Source: JAWXBM01 sp964470455
Lineage (GTDB): Bacteria; Pseudomonadota; Gammaproteobacteria; Xanthomonadales; SZUA-36
Assembly (NCBI GenBank): GCA_964470455.1
Contig: CAYYCX010000032.1
Location: 1-37,785, forward strand
Length of the DNA stretch: 37,785 nt
Reading direction: 5' to 3'
This document shows positions 15,944-28,600 of this stretch, one piece after another (position 1 is the stretch's first letter; every line of letters starts with the position of its first letter). Both the position numbers and the translations under genes were made by a program. Below the pieces are notes generated by a model. It saw only the letters and a program-made list of their open reading frames with translations. It ran no database searches and was not told the origin of the DNA.

Positions 15944-18900
15944 ATGAAACAGACAGCAGACCATGCAACCGTAACGGACATGCACACCAGGCTGCGGGCC
16001 CCACCGGACTTTGGGCCGGCCATTGGAGTTGCTGTTGGACTGGTCATTGGGCCCGTCATTGGGCTGGCCATGATTTTGGCCCTGCTGTTCCCCGCCAGTT
16101 TGCAGGCTCAGGAGGATGAGCCGCCCGACATCGTGTTCATCATTCTCGACGATGCGGGCATAGATCAGCTGACGCTGTTCGGCAACGGCGGAGTCGAGCC
16201 GCCGGCCACTCCCAATATCGACGCCATCGCAGCCGAGGGCATGCGCTTCACCAACGCCTGGGCCACGCCCGAATGTTCACCCAGCCGCTCGGCCTTCTTC
16301 ACCGGCCGCTGGGGCATACGCACCGGTGTCACCACGGCGCTGATTCCCAACATGTTGCCGCAGGCACAGGTCTCTCCTTATGAAGTCACGCTGCCGCGCC
16401 TGTTGCGCACCGCGGGCTATCGCAGCGCGATGATGGGCAAGTACCACCTGGGCAACAACAACCCTTCCGGCAGCTGCTCCCCGGCCACGCGCGGATTCGA
16501 CTTTTTCCGCGGCAACATGGAAGCCGGTCCACCGGCGATCGACAGCCAGGCTGGCCTCGAATCGGTTCCACCTGGAACCTATGATTGCGGCTTTGTGCGC
16601 AGCGAAGATGGCAGTCGTGCGCCAGTCACGGGAGCCTGTTATTACCCGGACGAAAGCTGCCAGGCAGGATTGAATGGCAAGCAATGCCTGCAGTCAGGCG
16701 GTGTACTCGTGGCCGGCACGGAATGCCAGGCTGAAATCCCGGCTGCCCTCAACTTTGACCGCAGCAACGGTTACTATGTGTGGCCCGAAACCATCAACGA
16801 CGGCTCGCAACTGGCGCCTGCTGGCTGCACCACCCCGGGCGCCGGCTGCGCCGGAATCCGCTGCCCCATCGAACCCGCCAGCGAACCCGGCCTGGTCCGC
16901 GATTACATGTCGGAATCGCAGACCGACAGCGGCATCGAGTGGTGGCACCAGCAGGATGGCCCCCGCATGCTGACGGTCAGCTACAACTCCATCCACACGC
17001 CGTACCAGCAGCCGCCCACTGACGGCCCGAACCAGCTGTTGGGCAAGGTGCTGGATACGCGCCAGTGCCAGGGTGATGAAGCCACCCGCTTTGCCGATAC
17101 CTTCCCTCTGATCAACGCCATGTTCAGTTCCGCCGATCGCGAGATTGCCATCCTGTTGCATGAACTCGGCCTGGCCAGCCTGGATGAGTTTGGCCGGCTG
17201 GATGAACTGCTGCTGGATGAGATGAACACGATGCTGGTCATCGTCGGTGACAATGGCTCATTTGCTCCCAGCGTGCGACTGCCTTATGACCCGAGCCGCG
17301 CCAAAGGCTCGGTATTCCAGACCGGCGTGCTGGTGCCGCTGATCGTCGCCGGCCCGCGCGTTCAAGGGGAAACCGGGCGTGAGACTGCATCCATGGTCAA
17401 CGTGGCCGACCTCTACCAGCTGTTTGCCGAGTTTGCCGGCATCGATGTACGCAGCACGGTGCCGCCGGCGCACCGGCTCGACAGTGTGTCGATCATGCCC
17501 CTGCTGGAAAGCGCAGACGCGCCGCCAGTCCGCAGTTTCAACTACGCCGAAGTATCCGGCGACGGCACCCTGCCAACTCCGGTGGATCCCGACAACCGGC
17601 TGTGGCCCTGCGTGCTCCTCGGCAACGCCGGTGAAGACAGCGAGGGCAATGCGCAGATTTCCGGCGGCTTCTGCAGCGACTTCCTGTTTGACACCCAGGC
17701 CTTTTGCCAGACTAACGGCGGCCTCTGGTTCGGTCCCGGCACGGACTATCCCAATCCGGACGCCACCCTGCCAGATAAGCCCGAAGGGGCATGGGGCTCC
17801 TGCTGCTCCGTGTACCAGTCTCTGGTCAATCCGGACGATCCCTTCCTGCTGACACCGGCTTCGCAAAAAGCGGTTCAAAACGAACATTACAAGCTCGTCG
17901 AGCTCACTCTGACCAATTGTGATGCGCCGGTGGATGACCCCAAGGTATCGCCGCCCTATGAACGCATCACCGCGCACCAGTTTTACGACCTTGATGTAGT
18001 GCCGGTGGATTACCTGGCCACGGAAGTGTGCCGCGCGGTGGACAACTTGCATGAGGCGGCCGGAAGTGACCTGCGTTGCAATGATGGCCGCCGCAGCGCG
18101 GAGCTGCCCAATGGCAATGCCTGCGCCAATGCGCCTGAATGCCTGGCGCCATTTCCGGAGCTGTTCCAGGGCTTCAGCGCGTTGCAAAGCCAGCTGAACG
18201 CCGTAGTGCAGTCAGCCACCCAATGCCCGGGTGACGGCAACCAGGACATGCGCGTCACCCAACTGGACATCGACGGGGTGGCGAACTTCATGGGCAGCGG
18301 CCCGAGTTATTTCGATTTCAACAGGGACGGCCAGACAGACGAGGCAGACTTGCAGATTGCCATGGATAACCTCGGCACCGACTGCCTGGGTGCGTGTCGC
18401 CGTGCTGACCTTGATGGCGACAACATCGTCACCCGCGAAGACGCGCTGCTGCTGAAAAGCCAATATGGACTGTGTGACGGCGACCTGACCGCCGATCCCT
18501 TCCTGTGCGCCGGTGATATCAACGGCAACGGCCGCATCGGCCGGCTGGACTTCCAGGAAGTGAAGAAAATGCAGCGCCTGATGGATGGTGAGCCCTGTCC
18601 CGTCGTGGTGCAGGGCCGGAACGATCCGGTGGTCGACGCTGCCGCCATCCAGGATGCCATCGACCTGGCCTCGCTGGATCCGGGTGGTGGCCGTGTGCTA
18701 TTGCAGGGTGAGTTCGATATGGGCGGCTGTTCAGCCTGTGTGAAAGTTCACGGGCCGATGATACTGGAAGGTGCCGTTGACCCGAGCGGCGCTGGCATTC
18801 CCACCGACCCCGCCACCGCCATCATCAGCAATGCCGGTATTGCGCCGATCATTGTGTTCGACAGCAGCCGGGGAGATGGCCGGATCCGTATCAGCAACCT

Positions 18901-19027
18901 ATGGTTCAAGGGCGGCCGGGGCCGGACGCTGGAGGTGGTATCCCTGGAAGGCCGGATCGAATTCGTCAACAACCGCATCAGTGGCTATAGCTCGTTCAGC
19001 ATCAACGGCACCGACATCATCAAGTAG
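15944..19027 (+). CDS. Exported sulfatase with dockerin-type loops and beta-helix-like tail
   Basis: A type I sulfatase of 1027 residues. The ATG at 15944 is preferred over an in-frame ATG at 15836: GGGGGA lies upstream and it leads into a signal sequence ending SLQAQ near residue 56. Catalytic features are all present: D69-D70 metal ligands, the formylglycine-type C111-S-P-S-R115, K166/H168 in GKYHLG, D436-N437 in GDNGSF, and AKGSVFQTGVLVPLIV. At about 760-885 there are four EF-hand-like calcium loops (GDGNQDMRVTQLD, DFNRDGQTDEAD, DLDGDNIVTRED, DINGNGRIGRLD), a dockerin-like arrangement. The last 140 residues resemble a parallel beta-helix start. Formylglycine would need a maturase encoded elsewhere. 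The natural substrate is not evident. Confidence 0.92.
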   Translation: MKQTADHATVTDMHTRLRAPPDFGPAIGVAVGLVIGPVIGLAMILALLFPASLQAQEDEPPDIVFIILDDAGIDQLTLFGNGGVEPPATPNIDAIAAEGMRFTNAWATPECSPSRSAFFTGRWGIRTGVTTALIPNMLPQAQVSPYEVTLPRLLRTAGYRSAMMGKYHLGNNNPSGSCSPATRGFDFFRGNMEAGPPAIDSQAGLESVPPGTYDCGFVRSEDGSRAPVTGACYYPDESCQAGLNGKQCLQSGGVLVAGTECQAEIPAALNFDRSNGYYVWPETINDGSQLAPAGCTTPGAGCAGIRCPIEPASEPGLVRDYMSESQTDSGIEWWHQQDGPRMLTVSYNSIHTPYQQPPTDGPNQLLGKVLDTRQCQGDEATRFADTFPLINAMFSSADREIAILLHELGLASLDEFGRLDELLLDEMNTMLVIVGDNGSFAPSVRLPYDPSRAKGSVFQTGVLVPLIVAGPRVQGETGRETASMVNVADLYQLFAEFAGIDVRSTVPPAHRLDSVSIMPLLESADAPPVRSFNYAEVSGDGTLPTPVDPDNRLWPCVLLGNAGEDSEGNAQISGGFCSDFLFDTQAFCQTNGGLWFGPGTDYPNPDATLPDKPEGAWGSCCSVYQSLVNPDDPFLLTPASQKAVQNEHYKLVELTLTNCDAPVDDPKVSPPYERITAHQFYDLDVVPVDYLATEVCRAVDNLHEAAGSDLRCNDGRRSAELPNGNACANAPECLAPFPELFQGFSALQSQLNAVVQSATQCPGDGNQDMRVTQLDIDGVANFMGSGPSYFDFNRDGQTDEADLQIAMDNLGTDCLGACRRADLDGDNIVTREDALLLKSQYGLCDGDLTADPFLCAGDINGNGRIGRLDFQEVKKMQRLMDGEPCPVVVQGRNDPVVDAAAIQDAIDLASLDPGGGRVLLQGEFDMGGCSACVKVHGPMILEGAVDPSGAGIPTDPATAIISNAGIAPIIVFDSSRGDGRIRISNLWFKGGRGRTLEVVSLEGRIEFVNNRISGYSSFSINGTDIIK

Positions 19028-19114
19028 AGAGGAGATTCCGCCAGTCGTGGGTGGCCGGGCTGGCGTTGCTCAATGCAAACAGGTAACGGCAGCATGTGCA
19101 ACTGCATGTAGCGT

Positions 19115-19676
19115 TCATTGAAGGAAGCTCAATATCTGCTTACCAAAATCACTGTGGTTGTTGCCGACACTGTAAGTCTGTCCGACATCCAGCTTGTTGG
19201 TCGGGCTCGAGCCGATGGAATCCGGATAGTTGTACCAGCCGATTGCGTTGGAAATCGCGGTTGTAAGGTGAGCTGCCTGCGCTGCGCCAGCACCATCCTG
19301 GCCAAGGCCGATGAATTTTCCTGAAGGCCAAACCTTGTATTCAGCGAATTTGGTACGTTTGATTTGCAGCACATCGTTCGGGTCAATGCCAACAAACCAA
19401 TCTCCCGAAGCCTTCAATGCCGCAGCCTGGTCCCTGATTTCTTCCCATATGTCTGCGTGTTTCACCTGCACAAACTTCTTCTTGCCCTTGTCGCTGAACT
19501 CCCTTGGGTAGTCGCCCAGCTGCGGATTCAGCGCAAGCTGATGGGCGGCTTCAACTACAACCTGAGCTGCACCGGTTACCGCGCCAACACGCCTTGCATG
19601 ATTTTTCTGGTGGATGATGAATGCCGCTGTTCCGTAAACCACAGCGCCAATAGCCACAGTGATCATCACTTCCGCC
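19115..19676 (-). other. C-terminal tail of the giant Rhs protein, toxin position
   Basis: After the Rhs core motif HVDPSGE the sequence changes character. A hydrophobic segment (VMITVAIGAVVYGTAAFII) is followed by a basic/acidic domain with FSDKGKKKFVQVKHADIW and GDWFVGIDPNDVLQIKRTKF, ending FGKQILSFLQ. In polymorphic toxins this position holds the variable effector domain. I do not recognise a nuclease, deaminase or other catalytic signature. Only 87 bases separate its stop from the convergent sulfatase gene, so no immunity gene follows it. Confidence 0.5.
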
Positions 19677-22600
19677 AGCAGTTCTCCGCTCGGGTCAACA
19701 TGATTGACTGGGTCTGCATGGGTGTACAGGTACCGATGCAGTGACATCGGAATGTCCAGGTCGCCCGGATAGGGGTCGGTGGTTGGAAACCGGCCAGTGC
19801 CCTGGTCATAGTATCTTGCCCGCAGATAGTACTGGCCTGCTTCCGGGTCATACTGCTCGCCGGCGTACTGGTAATTGTTATCAGTAGATCCTGTGTTGCC
19901 CAGAGCGATACCGAATGCATCGTAGGTATAGCTGTCTGTCACTGTCTCCAACCCATCTGTCAGCTGCCTGGAAGAACCGTGCCCGTCATACAGGTAAAAG
20001 CGTTGTACGCCGCTTCGATCCTGGCTGATCAGGTCATCTGCATACGTATAGGCAACTTGCAGTGAGCCGAGATCATCCCGCTCTTCCAGCACCTGGGCAT
20101 AAGGACGGTTTCGGTCAACCAGGTACTGGGTTTCCTGTCCGTCAGCGACCGTTTGAACTCGCATGCCATCTGCGTCGTAATCGTATTGCACCGAGCTCCC
20201 GCCAGGCCTGGAGATGGAGACGAGGCGGTTTTCAGCATCGTGGACAAACACCGTGGTGCCTAGTGCATTGCTGCGTGACACGGCATTGCCATTACTGTCG
20301 AAGCCATAGGAGTTTTCGCCGTCATCCAGCAACCGGTCGTTGGCATCGTAAATGTAGTGGCTCGTGCCGTTTGAGTCTGATTTGGTCAGGCGGTTGCCAA
20401 CCGGGTCATAGGTGTAGGTGACCACTTCATCACCCAGGACCGGGTCGGTGATGTTTTCTTCGGTCAACCGGTACAGCGGATCATAGCTGTAAGCAACGGT
20501 TCGGCCCGTGTTTTCAGCTACCTGGATGCGTTTGCCCGAAAGCCCCAGTGTGTACGCGAAGCTGGAAATCAGGGTGGAGTCAGATTTCCTGTTCTCCAGC
20601 AATACCAGGCGGTTCTGGCTGTCATAGACATAGGTCGCAACCACACCATTGGGATAGCTCGTGCTGACACGGTTACCCACATTGTCGTAGCCATAATTTG
20701 TGATGCCGCCGTTTGCATCGGTAATGGATTCGGTCCGGTTGAGGGCATCATACGTGTAGGTCGTGGTACCCGAAGCTGTTGTCACTGAGGTTCGGTTGCC
20801 GTTCAGGTCATAGGTGTATACCAGCGTCGCGCCATCCGGCTCCACTTGTTGCAGGAGTCGGTCACGCTCATCGTATGAGTAGGCCGTAAGCCCCCGGTGA
20901 TCCGTAACACCCGATCTTTCACCCGTGTCGGTATAGGTGAAGTCAACCGTTTCGCCAACTGGCAGGGATTTGCTGATCAGGCGGTTCATCTCGTCGTAGA
21001 CATAAGTGGTCGTGTCGCCGTTATAGTCAGTCCTGGCAACCTCGTTGCCATTGGCATCGTAGGTGTGAGTCTGTGTCATACCGAGCGGCAGGATCGTCCG
21101 GATGACCCGTCCCATCGGATCGTATTCCTTATAGGTGGTGTTGCCGTTGGTGTCGGTCTGCGACAACTGATTCCCAACTTCGTCATAAGTGTAAGTCGTG
21201 ACTTGCCCCAGGGCATCGGTTACCTTGGTCAATCTGCCGAGGGCATCATAGGTGTACTCGGTGGTGAAGCCCGCCTGGTCGGTGGACGCGGATTTTCGTC
21301 CCAACTCATCAATCAGAACGGACATGAACGTGCTGTCGGGGAACAGGGTTTTAGTCAACTCTCCATTGGCGTCGTACTCAAACCCGGTTGTATTGCCATT
21401 GGCATCTGTGGCGGTCACTTTCCGTCCGTTTGCGTCATACCCGTAAGACGTCATGTTACCCAGGGCATCGGTAATGGTTGTTTGATTCCCCGCCGCGTCG
21501 TAACCAAAGCTCGTGGCATTGCCCAGCGCGTCGGTCGTCGTTGTGACTCTTCCTGCAGCATCGTAGGCGTGAGTTTCGGTAGCCCCTCCCGGGTAAGTGG
21601 TGCTGACAATCCGGTCAACGACATCATAAACATGGTTTGTCGCACGCCCCGCCCGGTCAACCGATTGAATCCGGTTGCCATTGGCGTCGTAGACTTCACT
21701 GGTTTCCGTACCATCCGGGTAGATGGACTTGATGCGACGCTTCAGCGCATCGTATTCAAAGCTGGTCTGGTGACCATTCGGGTCAACCGTAGCCACTTTG
21801 TTACCCATCGCGTCATAGGTATTGAATGTCTGGTTTCCTGCAGGGTCAGTTCTTTCTGTCAGGAGGTTCCGTCCATCGTAAACGCTGGTTGTGGTAAGCA
21901 ACTCCGGACCTGATGACGTGGTTCGAAGCTGGCTTCGAGTGAGTTGATTACCGTTTGCGTCGTAGACATAGTTGGTCGTGTTGCCCAACGGATCGGTATG
22001 GCTCGTGCGGTTGCCACTGGCATCATAGGTGCTGACGAAGGTATGACCCAGCGCATCTGTCACGGACAGTTCGTTTCCTTTGCTGTCATAGGTGTGGTGG
22101 GTTGTATTGCCCATAGGATCAGTCGTTTTGATCAGGTTTCCACGCGAGTCATAGGCAAACGTTGTCGTATTGCCCGAAGGGTCTGTGGTGGACAGCAGGT
22201 TCTTGTTGGCATCGTAGGTGTTGGTGGTGAGGTTGCCCAGGGCATCCAGGGTAGTCAGCAGGTTGTTGCTGGCATCGTAGGTGTGCGTCTGGGTATTTCC
22301 CAGGGGATCAGTTTCACTGGTGATGTTGCCATTGGCATCATAGGTGTAGCTGTAGGTGTGGCCCAGGGCATTGGTCCTGGACAACTCGTTACCCTCTTCA
22401 TCATAGGAGTAGACCGTGACATTGCCACGACGGTCGGTCACCGTTTGCTGCCGGGCACCCACGTCGTGTGAGACCTCTACCGTATTGCCATTGGCGTCCG
22501 TGGTGGACACCAGCCTTCCGTCGCTGTCGTACTCATTGCGAACAAACCGGACACCCTCGGGTGTCACCATGTCGAGCAGGCGGTGGTGCAGGTCATAGGT

Positions 22601-25600
22601 GTAGCTGCTTTGATTCCCCTCGGCATCCGTATGTTTGCGCAGGTCGCCGTTTCCGTCGTAGTCATAGGTTTGGCTGTTGCCGTTGGGGTCGGTAATTTCG
22701 GTCACCCTGCCCAAACTATCACGGTTGAACACAACGGATTTGCCGGACGAATGGACAATCCCGGCAGGCCCAAACGTGAGCGAATTGCCATTGGTATCGG
22801 TAACTTTTTCGATTCCGTCTGTTTTGTGAATATCGATGGTTGTGCCATCCACCGCCGTATACCGGAAGCGCTGTGGATTGTAGACCTGACCATCGCTGTC
22901 CCGTCGCAGTTCTGCCGGACCGGGCTGGGCGTCCAGAATACTGACGAAATTCTCTTCCAGGCTCTCGAGTTGACCCAGTGTCCCGGCCTGGGGCGCGTAG
23001 GTGACTGACTGGCTGAATGGCGGGAAAGGCACGACAGGCGAGCTGGATGGAGAAACAACCATGTCGAATTGCTCGACCCAGCCATCCGGGAAGGTGATAC
23101 TGACGGTGTGGTTGTCTGTAGCGACGAGACCATAGGACAACCCTTGTTTGAGTACCTGCCAACCGGTGCCGAGTACGCGGTTGGAGTTCAGTCGAATGGT
23201 TCCGAAATCAAGGAACCAGCCAACACCAAAGTCACCGCTGCGTTTCTCACGGCTGTCGTAGGAGCGGGTTACCGTAATCGGGATACCGGCAACAGGAATG
23301 GTCAGGTCGGTGAAGCTGAGGGTAAAGTTTCCGATCTTCAGGTTTTCATCGACCTGCAGCGTGATTTCGGCGTACTCCACATTACCGCCAAGGTCGTACA
23401 CCGCCAGGCGTATCGTGTACAAGTCGTTGATCAGCAGAGTGGGGTCGAATTCTCCCAGCACGCCACCGTTCACCGGGCTGGTGCTGCTGGCGAGCAGGGT
23501 AAACTCATCACTGCCGGCGATGGCGTATTCCAGGTCGTAGCGGAGGAAGTTGGCATCACTGGCGCTACCAATGATCTCCACCGGTTCGGTGACGGTGGAA
23601 TTGCTGGTTGGCGAGTTGATTGTGGCGGTTGGAGGGACATCATCTGCCGGCTCGCGTGCGCTGACGTTGACGGTGGCGCTGCCATCGACCGCTCCACGGG
23701 TTGCAGTGAGCACGAAACTGCCTGCTGAGGCAGACGAGAAAACCGGCCCGTCCGACCAGCTCACAACCCCGGTCAGGTTCTGGCTGGTGCCATCCTCGAA
23801 GATGCCAAAGGCCTTCAGGCGAACCACCTGGCTGGTCAACACATTCGAAACTGCGGGCGTGACCAGGATGCTTTCCAGCACAAGGTTGCCGTCAATACCG
23901 TCGCAGTCCTGGTCGATGCCGTCACCAGCCGGGTCACTGGCGCCGGGATAGATGGTGTCATCGGTATCGTCGCAGTCACCGCCCGTTTCCGGGAATCCGT
24001 CGGAATCATCATCGATGTCCTCCGGCGCCGGGCCGAGGGAAATCCACAGGTCCACGGCGCCGCCGAATTCGGTCACCGCGCCGGCCGGTGGCTGCTGTGA
24101 AATCACCGAACCTGCAGGAATAGCTGAATCCGTAATGCGGCGAATCTTGCCGACCACCAGGTTTTCAGCGTTAAGGTTAGATTCCGCCGTGGCCTCGGCC
24201 TGGCCGACCACATCGGGCACCGTCACGGGCTCACCGACTTCAAGGAGCCAGTTCTGCGCCGTGGCAAAGCCAATCGTGTCCGTCGCCAGGATGCTCACCT
24301 CGAACGAGCCCGCTGTATCCGGCATCCAGCTGACGGCGCCGGTGGTCGAATTCACACTCAAGCCGGCGGGACCTGCGGTCAGGCGGAAAGTCACCATGTC
24401 TCCCAGGTCCGGGTCGACTACCACCGGGTCGTAGCGGTAAGCGAAACCGCGTGTGGTCAGGGTATCAGGCTCGGTCAGGAACAGCGGCGGATTCCCCGGT
24501 GGCAGGATGTCCAGCGTGACCGTGGCGAGGTTGGATTCCAGTTCGCCATCGCTGGCCCGGTAGGTGAAGGTCTGGGTGGTGCCGATGAGGGGGTCCGGCT
24601 CGGGCTTGAGCAGGTTCCAGCCATTGAGGCCGGGTTGCAGCCAATGAGGTACCGGGTTGGTCACCGTGGTTTTACCGTCCTCGCTGGTGTAGGCCTCATG
24701 GAAGAACCACTGGTTGCGGAACGCCGGGGCGGAGGGCAACGGTACGGCCGGCTTGCCACCCCAGATGCGGGTCTCCCCAATGATCCCGCCGGTATTGGAG
24801 GTGATCAATTCGGCCGCTCCGTCACCATCCACGTCCGCCACGGATACGAATCGCTGCTGGGTCTGGTTGCCGATGCTGCCGGCATCCAGGGCCTCGAGGA
24901 TGGTGCCGTCCCGGCCGTTGACGATGTAGATGCGGTGGTTGGCGGGGTCGTCGTTCTGCCACACGAGGTCGAAGGCGCCGTCACGGTTGGCGTCGAAGGC
25001 CGTGATGTTGGCGAATTTCGCAAACAGTTTCTCGACTTCAAGGCTCCGCACGCCCTCGTGGCGCCACAGCGTCGAGCCGTCGCCGTCGAAGACTTCCAGG
25101 TAGTAGTTCTTGCCGATGCAGCTGCCGAATTGCGTGGGACTGCAACTGACGTCGGCGAATTCAAGCTCGCCGTCACCGTCGAAGTCAGCCACCGTGATCT
25201 CGCTTTCGATGCTGTTGATGTCCTCGACTTCCCAGATGATCGTGCCGTCGTGGTTGAACAGGTAGTAGGCGAATTCGTCCCGGCCGATCACCTCGGGGAA
25301 GGCGTCGTCGTCGAAGTTGGCCACGGCCGTGATCAGGTAGGCGCTGGTGATTGTGCCCTGGGCTTCTGGTGTGGGGAACTCAAATTCCACGTCGCCTTCG
25401 TGGCTCAAGACCTCGCTGCCAAGAATGATTTCCAGGGTGCCGTCGAGATCCAGGTCCACCACCTTGGGAACGCGTCTGATGGAACCGTTGCCGACGCGGA
25501 TGTCGCTGAGGAAATCCCACGCAAGACTGCCGTCCTCTGCGTTATACACCGCCAGGCCGGCATAGACGTTGTTGTTGTTGCCCGTGTGGAAGGCTATGAC

Positions 25601-28600
25601 GATTTCCGCTGTACCATCGGCATCGAGGTCAGCGAAAGTCGGCCCATTGTATCGCCAGTGAGAACCGGCGCCGACACCCGCCATGGCCGGCGCGGTTTCA
25701 GAACCACCGTCGCCGGGCCAGGCCAGGGTGCCGTCATGGTGTACGGCTATCAGGTGCTTGCCATCGAAGCCCCCACCCTGGGCAGCGGGGAAGAAATTCC
25801 TGGGCGTGAAGATCTCCAGGTCCCCGTCACCATCGATGTCCAGCAGGCCCGGATGGCTGCTCTGGTAAAACCCGCCGTCGGATTCGAGACTGATGAAGGA
25901 CTGTTCCGCACAGTCCTCGGCGTCGAAGATCCACAGGTCGGAGATGGTATTGCTGCCGTCAATGGGCCAGGTCCCCACCAGTTCAACATCGCCATCGTTG
26001 TCGACATCGCCCACGGCAATGGTGCCGTTGGCCTGGAACTCATTGTCGCTATCCTCAACGCGGGAATGCTCGCACTCGATCGCCATATCCACGCGGGATG
26101 CGCGCCCAGGGGGCTCGGGAGTGATCAGGTTATCGCCGTTGTTGCCGGTTCGCAGCCAGTGAGGCACGGGATTGGTCGGCACCGTGAAGTCGTCATTGAC
26201 GTAGGCTTCGTTGAAGTTCCACTGGTTGCGCATCGGTGGTGCGTATGGCAGCGGATTGGCACCCGTGCCGGTCCAGATCTCTGTTTCGCCCGCGATGCCG
26301 CCAGTGTAGGAGACGATGATTTCCGCGTGCCCGTCGCCGTTAATGTCGGCAACCACGGGGTAGCGCTGCCTGCCCGTGTAGCTCGCGGCTGGCACCGAGT
26401 CGAGCACGCTGCCGTCACGGCCGTCGATGATGAACAGCTTCTGCACCGCCGGTGTATCGTTGCGGAACACGAGGTCGAAGGCACCGTCGCCGTTGGCATC
26501 GAATGCGGTCGCGTTCGCGCGCCCGTTATATTGATAATTGATGTGCAGATCCGGGTCGTTCTCGTGGCTCCACAGCAGGCTGCCGTCGGTATCGTAGACC
26601 GCCAGGCCGAAGTCGGCGGCACAGCTGCCGAACGCCAGCACGGTACACGTGACGTAGGAAAATTCCGGCGCGCCGTCGCCATCGAAATCGGCGACGTTGA
26701 TCTGGTTATTGGCAGCGTTGGGCAAGGTCTGTTCCCACTTGACGGTGCCGTCGTGTTCGAACAGGTAGTGCTTGCCGTAGTCGCGCCCGATCAGCTCGGG
26801 GTAGGGGTCGTCGTCGAAATTGGCGATGCCGAGGGACAAGTGGCCCGCGTTGGTGGTGCCGACGGACGGGTCGGAGGGCAGCTCGAACTCGAGATTGCCT
26901 TCATGATCGACCACGCTGTTGTGGACGATGACCTCCATCGTGCCGTCCAGGTCGAGATCCACCACGTGGGCCGCTCTCGGGACGCTGGGGTCGCCATGCC
27001 GGAAAGTGCTGGCGAACTCCCACTGGATTGTCCCGTCTTCAGCGTTGTAGACCACCAGCCCGGACCCGATACCGGATGGTACGGGGTGGGTGAAGGTCAT
27101 GATGATTTCCGGCGTGCCATCGGCGTCTATGTCCGCGAAGGCCGGACCATCGCTCGAGTACTGGTGACCCGCCGGGATCAGGGTGGATGATTCGCTACCG
27201 TGATTGCCGCCCCAGGCGAAGCTGCCGTCGTGGTGCACGGCCAGCAGGTGCTTGTTGTCGAAGTCACCGCCCTCGTCGGCGGGAAACCGTGCGCGGGGGG
27301 CGAAGATTTCCAGGTCACCGTCGCCGTCGATGTCCAGCAGTCCGATGTTGGATGTATTGATAAAGCCGCCGGCCGCTTCGACGACGCTTCCGGTAGCGAA
27401 CTGCTGGGAGCAGTCCTCGGCGTTCATGATCCAGATTTCCTCCAGGAACGTCAGCCCCGAAACGAAGCCGGTGCCGACGATCTCCATATCGCCGTCGTTG
27501 TCGACGTCACCGACCGCCGGCGTGCCGTTGGTCTGGTAAACGTCACCTTCGGCCAATGAGTTGCTGCACCACAGCTCCAGTTCCACCGTCCCTATGGGTA
27601 CGGTAGGTTCCAGCAGGTAAGTGAATGAACCATCTGGCTGCAGGTCCAGTTCGCCCTGGGTTGCATCCGTGACCAGCGCGGCGGTGATGCCGTCGCCATC
27701 GGGATCGGAGTCGTTCTGAAGCACACCCGGTGCACCGATTACCAGGGTTTCACCCAGGCGAGCCTCATACACTTCATCCACGGCAACCGGCGCGCGGTTG
27801 ATGTCCAAAACCGTAATGACGAAGCTGCCCAGCGCCACGGCGCCCGCAGGGTCGGTGACTTTCACCGTCACATCGTGGGCTCCCACCTGGGCTTCCACCG
27901 GTGTCCAGCTGATGGAGCCGGAATTGCTGTCGATGCCCAGCCCCGCGGGCGAGTTGGTCAGTGAAAAGACCAGGGTGTCGCCGATATCCGGGTCGGTAGC
28001 CGAGGCACTCACATTCAGCAGGTTGCCAAAGACGATTTGCTGGTTGGGCGGAACGGTCAGCAGAGGTGGCTGGTTGGTCACCTCCTGGATGGTCTGTTGC
28101 GTCACTTCGATGGAGAAAGACTTTTCATCAAACAAGCCTCCCGCATCGGTGACACGGGCCGTCACCGGATGGCTGCCCAGGTCGGAGCCACCCGGCGTCC
28201 AGTCCATCTCGCCTGAAACCGGATCCACGCCCAGCCCGGCGGGGCCGTTGGGCAGGCTGAAGGTAAGTGTGTCGCCCAGGTCCGGGTCGGTGGCAAAAAG
28301 GTTGGCCTTGAATTCTGAACCGGCGCGCAGCACCCGGTTTCCGGGCGCCTGCAGGGTTGGCGCGGAGTTCACGGTGCTGTCGGTCACGGTGACGGTAAAT
28401 GAGGTGGTTGCAAACAGGTTTTCCTGGTCCGTCACGCGCACGGTTACCGGGTTGGGGCCAATCTGTTCCACTGCCGGGGTCCAGCTGATCAGGCCGCTGT
28501 TCGGGTCAATCGACATCCCGGTTGGGGCCGTATCCAGGGAAAATACCAGCACGTCATCCGGCAAATCCGGGTCAGTGGCCATTGCCGTTACCTGGAACAG

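Noticed and set aside
19950..22700. Regular 63-base repeats resembling a CRISPR array
   Set aside because: The units are in frame, encode YD repeats, and vary throughout without a repeat-spacer pattern; no cas genes are present.
24635..27190. 851-codon open frame on the plus strand
   Set aside because: It is antisense to the FG-GAP modules of the giant gene, which contain real calcium-loop repeats. Its own translation shows no signal, motif or ribosome-binding site.
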